The notes beneath the pieces were generated by a model. It searched no databases. It was not told the DNA's origin and was given only the letters and a program-made list of their open reading frames with translations. Source: Myxococcus xanthus (GTDB lineage Bacteria; Myxococcota; Myxococcia; Myxococcales; Myxococcaceae). From it: 47,654 bases of DNA. Below, piece after piece: positions 25,844-34,428 of the stretch. The stretch is taken from NCBI RefSeq assembly GCF_013116825.1, contig NZ_JABFNS010000065.1:1-47654 (forward strand), in the 5' to 3' direction. The first letter of the stretch is position 1. Each line of letters starts with the position of its first letter. Both the position numbers and the translations under genes were made by a program.

Positions 25844-27381
25844 AGGGACACCCCCGGGACTCGCGCCAGCCGGGACGCGTCCGTGTTGCCCGCCGCTTCC
25901 AGGACCTCCGCGGCCTCGTCGGCTGAGATGGGGTGCAGCTTCGCGCGCCAGTAGGGACTGAAGAGGTTGGGTGCCTCACGCCAGCCGTTCGCGCCGAAGC
26001 GGTGGTAGTAGACGAGCGCCTTGGAGAGCGCCACGCCCTCCTGCGCCGCGAGCGTCAGCGTCGCTGTCCCCTGCGCGCCATGGTCCAGCTGAATCTGAGC
26101 CGACGCGTTCAACTCCCAGGGCGCCCGGCTCGGGTCGCCGACCCGGAGTCGCCGCGTCAGGTAGCTGTACACGCGCGGTTGCCCCCAATCCCTGCCAGAG
26201 GAGGGGTTGGCTCGGAACTTCATGAAGCAGTTGCCCGACCGGGCGCAGCCCGACAACGCGTTGGCGTTGACGCCCTCGAAGTTGTGCGAGCCCGAGTGCG
26301 CGCCACCCGGGGTATGGTCACCGCCGTTGGCGTCGCTCCAGACTTCCGCCTCGTAGTCGGTGGTCGACGTGAGCTGGTGCTCCCAGGTGTTCCGGATCGC
26401 CCCTTCCTCTCGCGCGGCGACCGTCGTCCCCTGATTACCGTCCTGCATCCCGCCCTCGTTGACCTGCCCCTTGTCCTGGACCGACTTCGCCGTTCCCTCG
26501 TGGGAGGTCACCGTGTACGGCTTCTTCTGTGCGATGTCCCGAAGGTCCCGGATGACGTCGTCATGCAGGTACGGGGGCTTGGCAACCCCGCGCGCTCCGG
26601 TCTTTCGTGCCGCCGGCCAGCCAGAACGGGTGGCGTTGGAGATTTCCGTCATGACCCTGGCGAGCGCTTCGGGCGAAGCGTTCTCCACGCTCCCCCGGCA
26701 GTTCATCCCATCCACCGCGCAGTTGAGTTCATTCGCGTTGAGCCCCCCCACGGCTTGCGGCAGCGCCCCGACGTCCGGCGCGGTGTAGTCCGCCAGGAGC
26801 GACAGGCCATGGCTGCGGCCATCCTGGATGGCCTGGAGCGTCTGGGAATGCGCCTCGCGCTGAGAGGCATGCAGGTTGTCCACCATGACGTCGAGCCCCC
26901 GGATCGCGGCGTTGAAGCTGGACTCCAGGGCACGGACCTTCTGGTCGTACTGACGGCCCGCGTTGGCGAACTCGGCCGCGATCTTCGACGCCTCCATGGC
27001 GTGCAAGCAGTGCTCGTAGCAGCCCTTGCAACTGCACATGATCTTCTCGCGCCTTGCGAACTCCTTGAAGTTCGCCTCCGAGGCCCGCATCATCGACCCC
27101 GTCACACTCGCCGCCGCCATGTATGCGTGGAGGCTGTTCATCGCGACGTAGGAAGCCGCGATGGCCCGGTTGCTGACTGCATAGTAATTGAGCGACCGCG
27201 CCTCCAGGACCGCCATGGAGTACGCCAACGCGTCGCTGTGCTGCTGCAAACCCATCTTCTGGCGCAGCGCATGCGCGAGGTTGAAGCTCAGCGTCACCAT
27301 CAGCGCGAGCACCAGGAAGGACAGCGCTCCCAGGACAATGGATTGCCCCCGCTGCGCGCGTCTCCTGGCCGAGGCCCTCAT
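25840..27381 (-). CDS. TadG-like protein (Tad domain) with extracellular Cys cluster
   Basis: 513 residues from the ATG at 27381, chosen because it overlaps the upstream stop by exactly 4 bases (ATGA); an in-frame ATG at 27417 would overlap by 40. The N-terminus RRRAQRGQSIVLGALSFLVL is the Tad/TadG type, a basic stretch, GQS and a hydrophobic helix, but lacks the Glu at +5 present in its three neighbours. A predicted external region of about 475 residues follows, with a tight Cys cluster C116, C118, C121, C125 (CSCKGCYEHC) and further pairs (NCAVDGMNC, CARSGNC), probably disulfide-bonded. TadG proteins anchor or stabilise Flp-pilus assemblies. It sits second in the five-gene operon. Confidence 0.82.
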   Translation of the reverse strand: MRASARRRAQRGQSIVLGALSFLVLALMVTLSFNLAHALRQKMGLQQHSDALAYSMAVLEARSLNYYAVSNRAIAASYVAMNSLHAYMAAASVTGSMMRASEANFKEFARREKIMCSCKGCYEHCLHAMEASKIAAEFANAGRQYDQKVRALESSFNAAIRGLDVMVDNLHASQREAHSQTLQAIQDGRSHGLSLLADYTAPDVGALPQAVGGLNANELNCAVDGMNCRGSVENASPEALARVMTEISNATRSGWPAARKTGARGVAKPPYLHDDVIRDLRDIAQKKPYTVTSHEGTAKSVQDKGQVNEGGMQDGNQGTTVAAREEGAIRNTWEHQLTSTTDYEAEVWSDANGGDHTPGGAHSGSHNFEGVNANALSGCARSGNCFMKFRANPSSGRDWGQPRVYSYLTRRLRVGDPSRAPWELNASAQIQLDHGAQGTATLTLAAQEGVALSKALVYYHRFGANGWREAPNLFSPYWRAKLHPISADEAAEVLEAAGNTDASRLARVPGVSL

Positions 27382-28160
27382 GGCCCCTTGCCTTTGTAGG
27401 AGAATGGGAAGACGCATTCGTTGCTCCCTGGGAGGGCTGCCCGGTTGAGGAAGAAGTTGGACTGCATCCGCATGGTGTAGGTGGCGCGAATGGGAGTGAT
27501 GTAGACCTTCTGCGCAGCCGCCTGCTCCAGGAGGGACTCCGTGCGGTCCGGTTTGTCACCCTGCTTCTTTGGGTCGGTCGGCTTGCGGTACATTCGCAAT
27601 TCCTTCCGCAGCTCGCGGCCACGGGTGGATTGGTAGATGACCCAGTCCGCGAAGGGGATGATCATCCGGTAGTTGAACGTCACCTGGACGCGCAGCTTGG
27701 TGCGGTGGCTCTCCTTCCAGCCCGTGGGCGCGGTGTTCCGGGGGTCATCGAAGTCCAGCTCCGGCCCACCTCCGCCGACGTCGCTCCGCGTGGGGCCGCA
27801 GACGGTGACCTGCGCGTGCTTCAGTGACGTACCGGGAATCTGGTTGCCCGACACGTCACGCCACTTGGCCTGGAACTCCGCCGCGCTTCCCACCGGGGGG
27901 ATATAGGCTCCCCGCTGCCCGGGAACGCTCAGCATCGGCATCAGCACCGCGAGCGCGGCCTTCTCCATCTCCTCGACCTTGGCGCTGTTCAGCACCCCAG
28001 CCCGCACAGCCTTGTAGGCGGCGTACTTGGTCAGCAGCCGGGCCTGGTGCATCAGCCCCAGCTGGAGGATGCCCAGGATGAGGAAGACGAACAGGGGAAG
28101 GACAATGGCAGCTTCGACGGCCGCCTGGCCCGACTGATTCCTCTCACGAACGCTGCCCAT
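27378..28160 (-). CDS. TadE-like pseudopilin, first gene of the operon
   Basis: 260 residues. MGSVRERNQSGQAAVEAAIV gives a prepilin-like leader with Gly11 and Glu16 at +5, then a hydrophobic helix (LPLFVFLILGILQLGLM), matching TadE (Pfam TadE-like). The outer domain is basic and ends in GSNECVFPFSYKGKG. It heads the coupled operon TadE-TadG-TadE-exported protein-Flp. The upstream 176-base gap holds three copies of CCAGACAA and presumably the promoter. None of the Tad motor genes (tadA ATPase, tadB/C, rcpA secretin, prepilin peptidase) lie in the window. Confidence 0.84.
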   Translation of the reverse strand: MGSVRERNQSGQAAVEAAIVLPLFVFLILGILQLGLMHQARLLTKYAAYKAVRAGVLNSAKVEEMEKAALAVLMPMLSVPGQRGAYIPPVGSAAEFQAKWRDVSGNQIPGTSLKHAQVTVCGPTRSDVGGGGPELDFDDPRNTAPTGWKESHRTKLRVQVTFNYRMIIPFADWVIYQSTRGRELRKELRMYRKPTDPKKQGDKPDRTESLLEQAAAQKVYITPIRATYTMRMQSNFFLNRAALPGSNECVFPFSYKGKGP

Positions 28161-28246
28161 GGCGCCAAAGACTACCTAGCGCCCCCCGCAAAAAGGAAAA
28201 CCCAGGCCCCTCCCGGCCCGCAAATAATGACATCCAATGTCGGGCG

Positions 28247-28328
28247 CCAGACAATTACCACCCGCAGGGACTGGAAATGGCCCCAAACCCAACACCAGAC
28301 AAACCCTGTCAGGCAGGCGGCCAGACAA
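28247..28328. repeat. Three copies of CCAGACAA upstream of the pseudopilin operon
   Basis: The octamer CCAGACAA occurs at 28247-28254, 28295-28302 and 28321-28328, all in one orientation (TTGTCTGG when read toward the minus-strand operon). Starts are 48 and 26 bases apart. The 176-base gap around them is AT-richer than the coding regions. They look like binding sites for a regulator. No clear -35/-10 pair was found. Confidence 0.5.
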
Positions 28329-28336
28329 GGGCTTGC

Positions 28337-29872
28337 CTAGCGCCGGCGGACAATCTCCTGGATGAGTTCGACGTAGCGGCGGTTCTTCGGGTTCAGCTTG
28401 AACGCCCTGCGGAACGCGTCTTCGGCCTGCCCCCACTGGCCTTCACCCTGGGCCACTTCCCCCAGGAAGGCCCAGCCCTCCTCCAGCGTGGGCTCCTGGC
28501 GCAGCACCTCCTGCAACTCCTGCTGCGCCAGCCGTCCGTGCGCCTCCGGCTTCATCAGATAGCGCGCGTAGGCCCGGTAGGCCTGGTACAGCGGCTTCGG
28601 GTCGATGTCGCAGGCGTACTCGAAGTACTCGAAGGCCCCCACGTGGTTCCGCGCGGCCAGCCGGCGCTTCGCCTCGTCGAACTGCGTGGTCGCGTCCAGC
28701 AAGTCCGTGCGAATGCGGAACTGTTCGGCCGTGGTGGGCCGCGTGCCCCGGTCCTTCTCCCGCTGCGCCGCGCGCCGCTTGCGCCACAGCAGGTTCTGCT
28801 CCGCGTCCGACAGCGCGCCAAACGCCTTCGCATGGGCCGCCAGCAGCACCTCCGCCTTCTCGCGGAGCTCCGGCGTGTGGAAGCGCAGGGGCGCGTAGCG
28901 GTCCGCCAGGGCCAGGAAGGCCTTGCGCAGCGGCACCGGCTGCACGTCCTCGGGCACGTCCAGCAGCGCGAAGGGGTCCTTGCTCCGGTGCGACAGGAAG
29001 GCGCTCACCAGGGCATCGCGCGCCGCCTCGTCCTCGTCGGAGAACGGCGTCCCCTGCGGAGATTGCGCCGCCACCGGAGGCGCCACCGGTTCGGGCGCGG
29101 CGGGCGCCGCCCCCTTCCCCGCGCTCAGCCGGGCCGCCTTCGCGTCCACGTCCTCCACGAAGCCCGCGACCTCCAGCAGGCACAGCGCGTACAACCGCCG
29201 GAGCCCCCCCTCCGTGTCGAAGCCGGTGCGCTCCATCAGCTCACCGAAGGTGGGCCGCAGCCGGAGCGCCTGGAACAGCCGCGCGTCCTTCGATGACAGC
29301 TTCAGCCCCGCCTCCGAGCCCGGCATCTGCCCGAAGCGGCGCTCGTCCGTGAAGGTGAAGTGCGTGGCCACCGCGTCGAAAGGCATCACGTTGGCCACGC
29401 CCGTGAGGATGAGCTGGCCCGTGTTCGTCCGCACGCTGGCGTCCGGAGGCTCCACGTCGGCGATGAGCCGGTACTTCGCGTCCACCCAGCGGAAGCAGTC
29501 CAGCAGCTTGTGCGCCAGGTTCGCCTGCAATTGCTTGTACAAATCGAAGGGACTGATGAGGCCCTTCTGTACCAGCAGGCCGCTGAGCGGCACCTCCGCG
29601 GAGATGCTCTCCGACAGCGCCTTCTGGTAGTCCGTCTCCGACAGCTTGCCCTTCTCCACCAGGTACTTGCCCAGCGTCTCATGGAGGAGGTTGGACTGGC
29701 ACGCCACCGGCGCGCCGTCCTCGAAGACGATGCGCTTCTCCCGCTGGCGCACCTTCAATTCCAACGTGCAGGTGCGCTCCTCCGCCATCAGCGCGTGAAG
29801 CAGCAGGGGGAACGGCGTATCGGCCAGCACTCCCTCCCGCTGGCGGAGGACTTGCGACGGCGTGGGGAACAT
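28337..29872 (-). CDS. DUF4388 / degenerate J-domain / TPR protein
   Basis: 511 residues from the ATG at 29872 (MFPTPSQVLRQ); the longer open frame upstream overlaps the TPR gene. Residues about 15-210 resemble DUF4388 (PATAN-like): LLLHALMAEERTCTLELK, RIVFEDGAPVACQSNLLHETLG and FDLYKQLQANLAHKLLDCFRW. After an Ala/Pro linker comes a J-domain-like segment (about 325-395: KDPFALLDVPEDVQPVPLRK to GALSDAEQNLLWRK) without the HPD motif. TPR-like helices end the protein (EEGWAFLGEVAQGEGQWGQA). DUF4388 proteins are numerous in myxobacteria and linked to motility and signalling. Last gene of a minus-strand run with the TPR membrane protein and hemW. Function unknown. Confidence 0.84.
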   Translation of the reverse strand: MFPTPSQVLRQREGVLADTPFPLLLHALMAEERTCTLELKVRQREKRIVFEDGAPVACQSNLLHETLGKYLVEKGKLSETDYQKALSESISAEVPLSGLLVQKGLISPFDLYKQLQANLAHKLLDCFRWVDAKYRLIADVEPPDASVRTNTGQLILTGVANVMPFDAVATHFTFTDERRFGQMPGSEAGLKLSSKDARLFQALRLRPTFGELMERTGFDTEGGLRRLYALCLLEVAGFVEDVDAKAARLSAGKGAAPAAPEPVAPPVAAQSPQGTPFSDEDEAARDALVSAFLSHRSKDPFALLDVPEDVQPVPLRKAFLALADRYAPLRFHTPELREKAEVLLAAHAKAFGALSDAEQNLLWRKRRAAQREKDRGTRPTTAEQFRIRTDLLDATTQFDEAKRRLAARNHVGAFEYFEYACDIDPKPLYQAYRAYARYLMKPEAHGRLAQQELQEVLRQEPTLEEGWAFLGEVAQGEGQWGQAEDAFRRAFKLNPKNRRYVELIQEIVRRR

Positions 29873-29888
29873 GGGCGAGAGCCTAACG

Positions 29889-30719
29889 CTACTCGCCCTG
29901 GTACTCCTCCATCCCCACCGCGCTGGGTGGCTCGCCATGCGCGCCATGGTCGTAGCGGCCGCCGTAGTGTCCCTCTGGGGTCATGACGAACCGGGGCAAC
30001 ATGGACGCCAGCAGGCCCAGCACCAGGGCCACGGCCGCCGCGTACATCAACGGCCGGCTGGGCCGCGCGCGCCAGGCCCACTTGCGCTCCCGGCGCCGCT
30101 GGAACCGGGGCGCCACCACGTATTCGGACCAGGCCAGGTCGCGCATCCGCTTCGCGTCGTCGCCGCGGCCCGCCCGGCTCAGGGCCTTGGCCAGCAGATA
30201 GCGGCCTTCCACCGTGCCGTGTCGCACCTTGCAGTAGCGCTCCAGCGCCTCCACCGCGCCCGGCACGTCGCCGCGCTTCAGCCGGAAACGGCCGCGCTCC
30301 AGGTCGATGGCGCCCAGCTTGTGGCCCGCGTCCAGCTTCGCCGCCTCGTCCAGCAGCAGCTCGCCGCGCTGGGCGTCACCGGCGCCCAGGTAGGCCACGC
30401 CCAGCAGGTACAGCGTGTCCACGTCCTCGTCGCCCGCCTCCAGGTTGGGCCGGAGGATGTCCACCGCCTCGGCGTAGCGGCGCTGCTCCACGCGGATGTC
30501 CGCCAGTTCGTGCCGCGCGCGCCGCTCATGCGGGTTGGTGAGGATGGTGCCCGCCAGTTGCCCCGCGCGCTGGAAGCGCTTGAGCATCCGCACCGGGCTG
30601 GGCAGCACCTGCCACGTGAAGCGGTCCGCCACGAAGATGATGACGATGATGAGGCCCAGCGACAGCAGCGGGCTGCCCGTCAGCAGGGTGAGGAACAGCC
30701 ACAATATCCACTTGCTCAT
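29889..30719 (-). CDS. TPR protein with two membrane helices
   Basis: 276 residues. TM1 (about 3-31, WILWLFLTLLTGSPLLSLGL then IIVIIFVADRF) and TM2 (about 226-246, PLMYAAAVALVLGLLASMLP) flank a TPR region (about 60-205) with repeats such as ADIRVEQRRYAEAVDILRPN, YLLGVAYLGAGDAQRGELLL and GRFRLKRGDVPGAVEALERY. The tail after TM2 is His/Gly/Glu-rich. The TPR part likely faces the cytoplasm, as a docking platform. It starts 33 bases after hemW ends and ends 16 bases before the DUF4388 gene starts, so it is co-transcribed with both. Partner unknown. Confidence 0.82.
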   Translation of the reverse strand: MSKWILWLFLTLLTGSPLLSLGLIIVIIFVADRFTWQVLPSPVRMLKRFQRAGQLAGTILTNPHERRARHELADIRVEQRRYAEAVDILRPNLEAGDEDVDTLYLLGVAYLGAGDAQRGELLLDEAAKLDAGHKLGAIDLERGRFRLKRGDVPGAVEALERYCKVRHGTVEGRYLLAKALSRAGRGDDAKRMRDLAWSEYVVAPRFQRRRERKWAWRARPSRPLMYAAAVALVLGLLASMLPRFVMTPEGHYGGRYDHGAHGEPPSAVGMEEYQGE

Positions 30720-30752
30720 ACGCCTCTCGAAATCCGTTCCGGTGGACGCCGC

Positions 30753-31958
30753 CTAGAGCAGCCGCGCGCACACGGCGCTGTGGACGTCCGCGCCCTTCTC
30801 CGTCAGCGCCAGCCGCCCGTCCCGCAGCGTCGCGAAGCCGTGCGCCACCAGCCGCGCGACTTCCGCCCGACGGGGCTCCACCGGCTGCCCATATCGCTCG
30901 CAGACGGCCTCCCAGTCCACGCCCGACACCAGCCGCAGGCCCATGGCCAGGCGCTCCGCGAAGAGCTCCTCCGGGCTCAGCGGCTCGCGGCCGTCCTCTG
31001 GCAGCCGCCCCGCCTCCGCTTCCACGAGGTAGCGCTCCGCGCTGCGCAGGTTCACGTACCGGTGCGGCTGGGGCGACAGCAGCATGCCCGTGGCCCCCAC
31101 GCCCAGCGCCAGGTACTCCCCGCCCGTCCAGTACAGCGCGTTGTGGCGCGAGCTGAACCCCGGCCGCGCGTGGTTGGACACCTCGTAGCGGTGCAGCCCC
31201 GCCGCCCCGTACACCTCGCGCACCACCCGCGCCATGTCGACCACGGTGTCGTCGGGCGGCAGCTCCAGCTCGCCGCGCTTGAGCCGCTTCGACAGGGGCG
31301 TGTCCTCCGCCAGCACGTCGCGCTCCACCGTCAGCGCGTAGGTGGACAGGTGCTCGGGAGCGAGCGCCACCGCCCGGCGCGCATCCGCCTCCACCTGCGC
31401 CACCGTCTGCCCGTGCACGCCATAGATGAAGTCCATGGCCACCACCGGGAAGCCCGCGCGCCGGGCCGCGTCCACGGCCACTTCCACCATGGCCGCGTCA
31501 TGCGCGCGCCCCAACGCCTTGAGCGTCTCCGGCTGGAAGGACTGCACGCCCAGCGACAGCCGGTTCACCCCCGCCGCGCGGTAGCCCGCGAAGCGCTCCG
31601 CGTCCGCGCGCTCCGGATTGCCCTCCAGCGACACCTCCACGCCAGGCGCCACCCGCAGCCTCGCGGCGATGCCGTCCAGCACCTGGGCCACGTAGCGCGG
31701 GTGCCACAGGGACGGCGTCCCACCGCCCAGGAAGATGGAGTCGAGCACCCTCCCCGCGAGCGAGGGCTCGGCGGCCAGCCGGGTGTCCAGCTCCGCCAGC
31801 ACCGCGCGGGCATAGCGCTCCTCCGGCACCTGCCGCGCCACCGCCACCGCGAAGTCGCAGTACGGGCACTTCGCGAGGCAGTACGGGAAATGCAGGTACA
31901 GCCCGAAGCGGGCCGCCGGCATTCCCGTGAGGGCATCCACTGGCGCGTCGAAAGGCAT
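30753..31958 (-). CDS. hemW: HemW-like radical SAM protein
   Basis: 401 residues. The radical SAM Cys motif YCLAKCPYCDF gives C27, C31 and C34 (CxxxCxxC) for the [4Fe-4S] cluster; this is followed by FLGGGTPSLW, the SAM-binding GGTP, LEGNPE, NRLSLGVQSF and YEVSNHARPG, all HemW/HemN-like signatures. HemW lacks the extra C-terminal and N-terminal features of true coproporphyrinogen III dehydrogenase HemN and is now seen as a heme chaperone. It starts 12 bases after the coiled-coil gene and is followed by the TPR gene after 33 bases. The assignment to HemW over HemN rests on the short N-terminus and absence of the CxxxCxxCxC form. Confidence 0.94.
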   Translation of the reverse strand: MPFDAPVDALTGMPAARFGLYLHFPYCLAKCPYCDFAVAVARQVPEERYARAVLAELDTRLAAEPSLAGRVLDSIFLGGGTPSLWHPRYVAQVLDGIAARLRVAPGVEVSLEGNPERADAERFAGYRAAGVNRLSLGVQSFQPETLKALGRAHDAAMVEVAVDAARRAGFPVVAMDFIYGVHGQTVAQVEADARRAVALAPEHLSTYALTVERDVLAEDTPLSKRLKRGELELPPDDTVVDMARVVREVYGAAGLHRYEVSNHARPGFSSRHNALYWTGGEYLALGVGATGMLLSPQPHRYVNLRSAERYLVEAEAGRLPEDGREPLSPEELFAERLAMGLRLVSGVDWEAVCERYGQPVEPRRAEVARLVAHGFATLRDGRLALTEKGADVHSAVCARLL

Positions 31959-31970
31959 GAAGGAAAACCT

Positions 31971-34229
31971 CTACCTCTTGCCCTTCAATTGCGCCTCCAG
32001 CCGGGCAATCTTCGCCTTGTAGCCCGCCGCGTTCTCGAGCGCTGCCTCGGCCGCCACCAGCTTGCGCTTGAGGTTGGCCGCGTCCGCCTTGAGCTGCTCG
32101 CGCTCCGCCTCCCAGTCCGCTGGCGCCCCCGCGCTCTGGGAGGGAGCCCCCGGCTGCTCCGCCAGCTTCGCCTCGAGCGCCCGCCGTGCCTCCTGCTCCG
32201 CTCGCAGCGAGGCCTCCACGTCGGCCCGCTTCTGCGCCTCGGCCTTCAGCGACGCCTCGCTGCGCGCCAGCTTCGCCTCGGTCGCAGCGCGCGCCGCGTC
32301 CGACTTGCCGGCCGACGCGGCCTGGGCCTTCGCGCCTTCCAAGGCCCCCTCCATCATCTTCAGCCGGCCCTGGAGGCGCTCCACCTTGTCCGCCTCGGCG
32401 CGCGCGGCCTCCAGCTCCTCGGTGAGCGAGGCCACCTGCGCCTCGGCGCCGCCCTGCCCCACCGTCAGCGACTCCACCTGGGCCTCGGCCTGGGCCGCCT
32501 TCACCTCCGCATCGGTGCGCTCGACCTCCGCCGCCTCGCGGCGCGTACGCTCCAGCGCCAGCGCCTCGTGGGCCTTCGCCACCTCGGCTTGCAACCGCAC
32601 CAGCTCCGCCTCGCGCTGGCTGGACGCCGCCTCCAGCATGGACACCCGGGCGGCCAGGCCGACGCGCTCGGCGTCCTTGGTGGCCGCCTTCAGCTCCACC
32701 GCGGCGAGCTGCTCCTTCCACGACGCATGGTCCGCGTGCGCGGCCTCCACCGCCGCCGTCAGCTCCGACACCTTCGTCTCGGCCTGCTGCACCGCCTCGC
32801 CCAGCGCCGCCGCGTCCGCTTCCATTCGGTCGCGCAACGACACCTGCTCCACCTCGGCGGCCTCCAGCGCCTCCTTCAGCGCCGCGGCCTCCCCCTCCGC
32901 CAGCTGCGCCCGCTCACTGGCCTGTGCCAACCCTTCTTCCAGGGCCAGCGAGCGCTCCTCGGCCTTGGCCGCCTCCGCCTCCAGCTTCGCCTTGAGCTGG
33001 GTCAGCTCCGCCGTGCGCGCCTCCAGCGCCTGACGCAGCGCGGGCAGCTCCGCGGCCTCGGTGGTGCGGGCGGTGAGCGCCGCGCGCAGGCCCACGATTT
33101 CGGCGTCCTTCAGCGCCAGCGAACGCTCCAGCTCCGCCACCTGCTCCTGCAGGGTGCGCAGCCCGTCCTCCACCACCGCCAGCTGCTTGCGCGCTTCGTC
33201 GCGCTCGGCCTCCAGCGTGCCCGCGCGGCCCTGGGCCTCCTCCAGCGAGCTCTTGGACCAGTCGCTCTCGCTCTCCAGCGCGCTCAGCCCTGACTGGGCC
33301 TCCGCCAGCGCGGCCTCCAGCTGCGCGGAGCGCAGGCTCAGCGAGTCCTTCTCCGCCGACGCCGCCTCCAGCTCGGTGGTGAGCCGCTCCACGTCGGCGA
33401 TGGCCTGCTGGTACTGCTCCTGGACGGCCTCCAGGGCGCCCTGGGCCTCGGACTTCTCCGCGGCCAGCTCCGCCACGCGGTCCTGGGCCAGCGACAGCGC
33501 TTCCTTCGCGCCAATCAGCTCCTCGGCCACGGCGCCACGGGCCTCGCGCTCCTCCTGGAGCTCCGTCGTCAGGCGCGGCACGTCGGATTCGACCTCCGCC
33601 AGCGCGCGAGACAGGTCCTTGCGGTCCGCCTCCACCGCGGAGAGCTCTTCCTGGAGGCTGACGAGCCGCGACCGGGACTCCGCCTCCGCCCGGGCCAGCT
33701 CCTCCTGGAAGGCGGAGACACTGGCCTTCGACTCCGCCAGCTCCTTGCGCGCCAGCGTCAGCGACTGCTTCACGCCGTTGAGTTCGCCGTCGCGCTCCGC
33801 GTACAGCGTCCGGGCCCGCGCCAGGGTCTCCGTCTTCTGGCGGACCACGGCCCGGAAGTACTCCAGCTTGTCCTCGGGCGAGCCGCCCATGGGCATCCGG
33901 ATTTCGGGCGGCTCACCGAATGGATCATTCCCCGGGGCCCGCGCGGCGCGGGCGGCGGGGGCCGCAGCAGCGGCAGCCGGGGACGCGGGCGCCTTCGGGG
34001 ACGCGGGCGCTCCCGTGCCCTTGGGCACGGCGGCCAGGGGGGCGGCCGGACGGCGCGGCGGCAACGGAGGCGGAGCGGCGGGCGGTGGAGCCGAGGGCGG
34101 TGGCTTTGGCAAGGGCTTGGAGGCCACGGGAGCGGGGGCGGCGGGGGCCACCGAGGCACCGGTGTCTTCCAGGTCCAGGCTTTCGCGCAGGTCCGCGAGC
34201 GGATCCACCTCTTCCGGAGGTGACGGCAT
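31971..34229 (-). CDS. Long coiled-coil protein with Pro/Ala-rich N-terminus
   Basis: 752 residues. An acidic N-terminal peptide (about 1-25, DPLADLRESLDLEDTG), a Pro/Ala-rich linker to about residue 95, a short conserved-looking piece (GEPPEIRMPMGGSPEDKLEY), then a nearly unbroken Glu/Ala/Leu coiled coil from about 120 to the end (KGKR). No signal peptide, TM helix or receiver domain. The layout resembles large cytoplasmic filament or scaffold proteins of myxobacteria such as those of the motility machinery, but it lacks the pseudo-receiver of FrzS/AglZ, so I do not name it. It starts the run coiled coil-hemW-TPR-DUF4388 and is divergent from the M16 gene. Confidence 0.82.
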   Translation of the reverse strand: MPSPPEEVDPLADLRESLDLEDTGASVAPAAPAPVASKPLPKPPPSAPPPAAPPPLPPRRPAAPLAAVPKGTGAPASPKAPASPAAAAAAPAARAARAPGNDPFGEPPEIRMPMGGSPEDKLEYFRAVVRQKTETLARARTLYAERDGELNGVKQSLTLARKELAESKASVSAFQEELARAEAESRSRLVSLQEELSAVEADRKDLSRALAEVESDVPRLTTELQEEREARGAVAEELIGAKEALSLAQDRVAELAAEKSEAQGALEAVQEQYQQAIADVERLTTELEAASAEKDSLSLRSAQLEAALAEAQSGLSALESESDWSKSSLEEAQGRAGTLEAERDEARKQLAVVEDGLRTLQEQVAELERSLALKDAEIVGLRAALTARTTEAAELPALRQALEARTAELTQLKAKLEAEAAKAEERSLALEEGLAQASERAQLAEGEAAALKEALEAAEVEQVSLRDRMEADAAALGEAVQQAETKVSELTAAVEAAHADHASWKEQLAAVELKAATKDAERVGLAARVSMLEAASSQREAELVRLQAEVAKAHEALALERTRREAAEVERTDAEVKAAQAEAQVESLTVGQGGAEAQVASLTEELEAARAEADKVERLQGRLKMMEGALEGAKAQAASAGKSDAARAATEAKLARSEASLKAEAQKRADVEASLRAEQEARRALEAKLAEQPGAPSQSAGAPADWEAEREQLKADAANLKRKLVAAEAALENAAGYKAKIARLEAQLKGKR

Positions 34230-34298
34230 GGGCGGGCGCAGGTTACCCCCCGAACGGGCTCACGACCAGAGACGCGTGGGCATGTGCGCGTCCGAAGT

Positions 34299-34318
34299 CC
34301 GTCCATCCGGTCGGACGG
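34299..34318. repeat. Inverted repeat in the divergent region before the M16 gene
   Basis: CCGTCC (34299-34304), eight bases, GGACGG (34313-34318), in the 199-base region between the divergent coiled-coil and M16 peptidase genes. It may be an operator or a small hairpin. No T tract. Confidence 0.35.
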
Positions 34319-34428
34319 CAGCCGTACAGTCCCCTCGACGCCGAGGCCCCCGGGCGTTAGCCAGTGAGGGAAAACATCACACCTCGCCTTGCCCTCTCGG
34401 TGGGCCGGTGACAGCTTCGGAAGTTTCT

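Noticed and set aside
28161-28336. TGGC...TTGG element considered as a sigma-54 promoter for the pseudopilin operon
   Set aside because: The spacing between the GG and GC positions does not fit the -24/-12 consensus.
29862-33293. 1143-codon plus-strand frame over the TPR, hemW and coiled-coil genes
   Set aside because: Crosses three well-supported minus-strand genes and reads as Arg/His/Leu-rich antisense.
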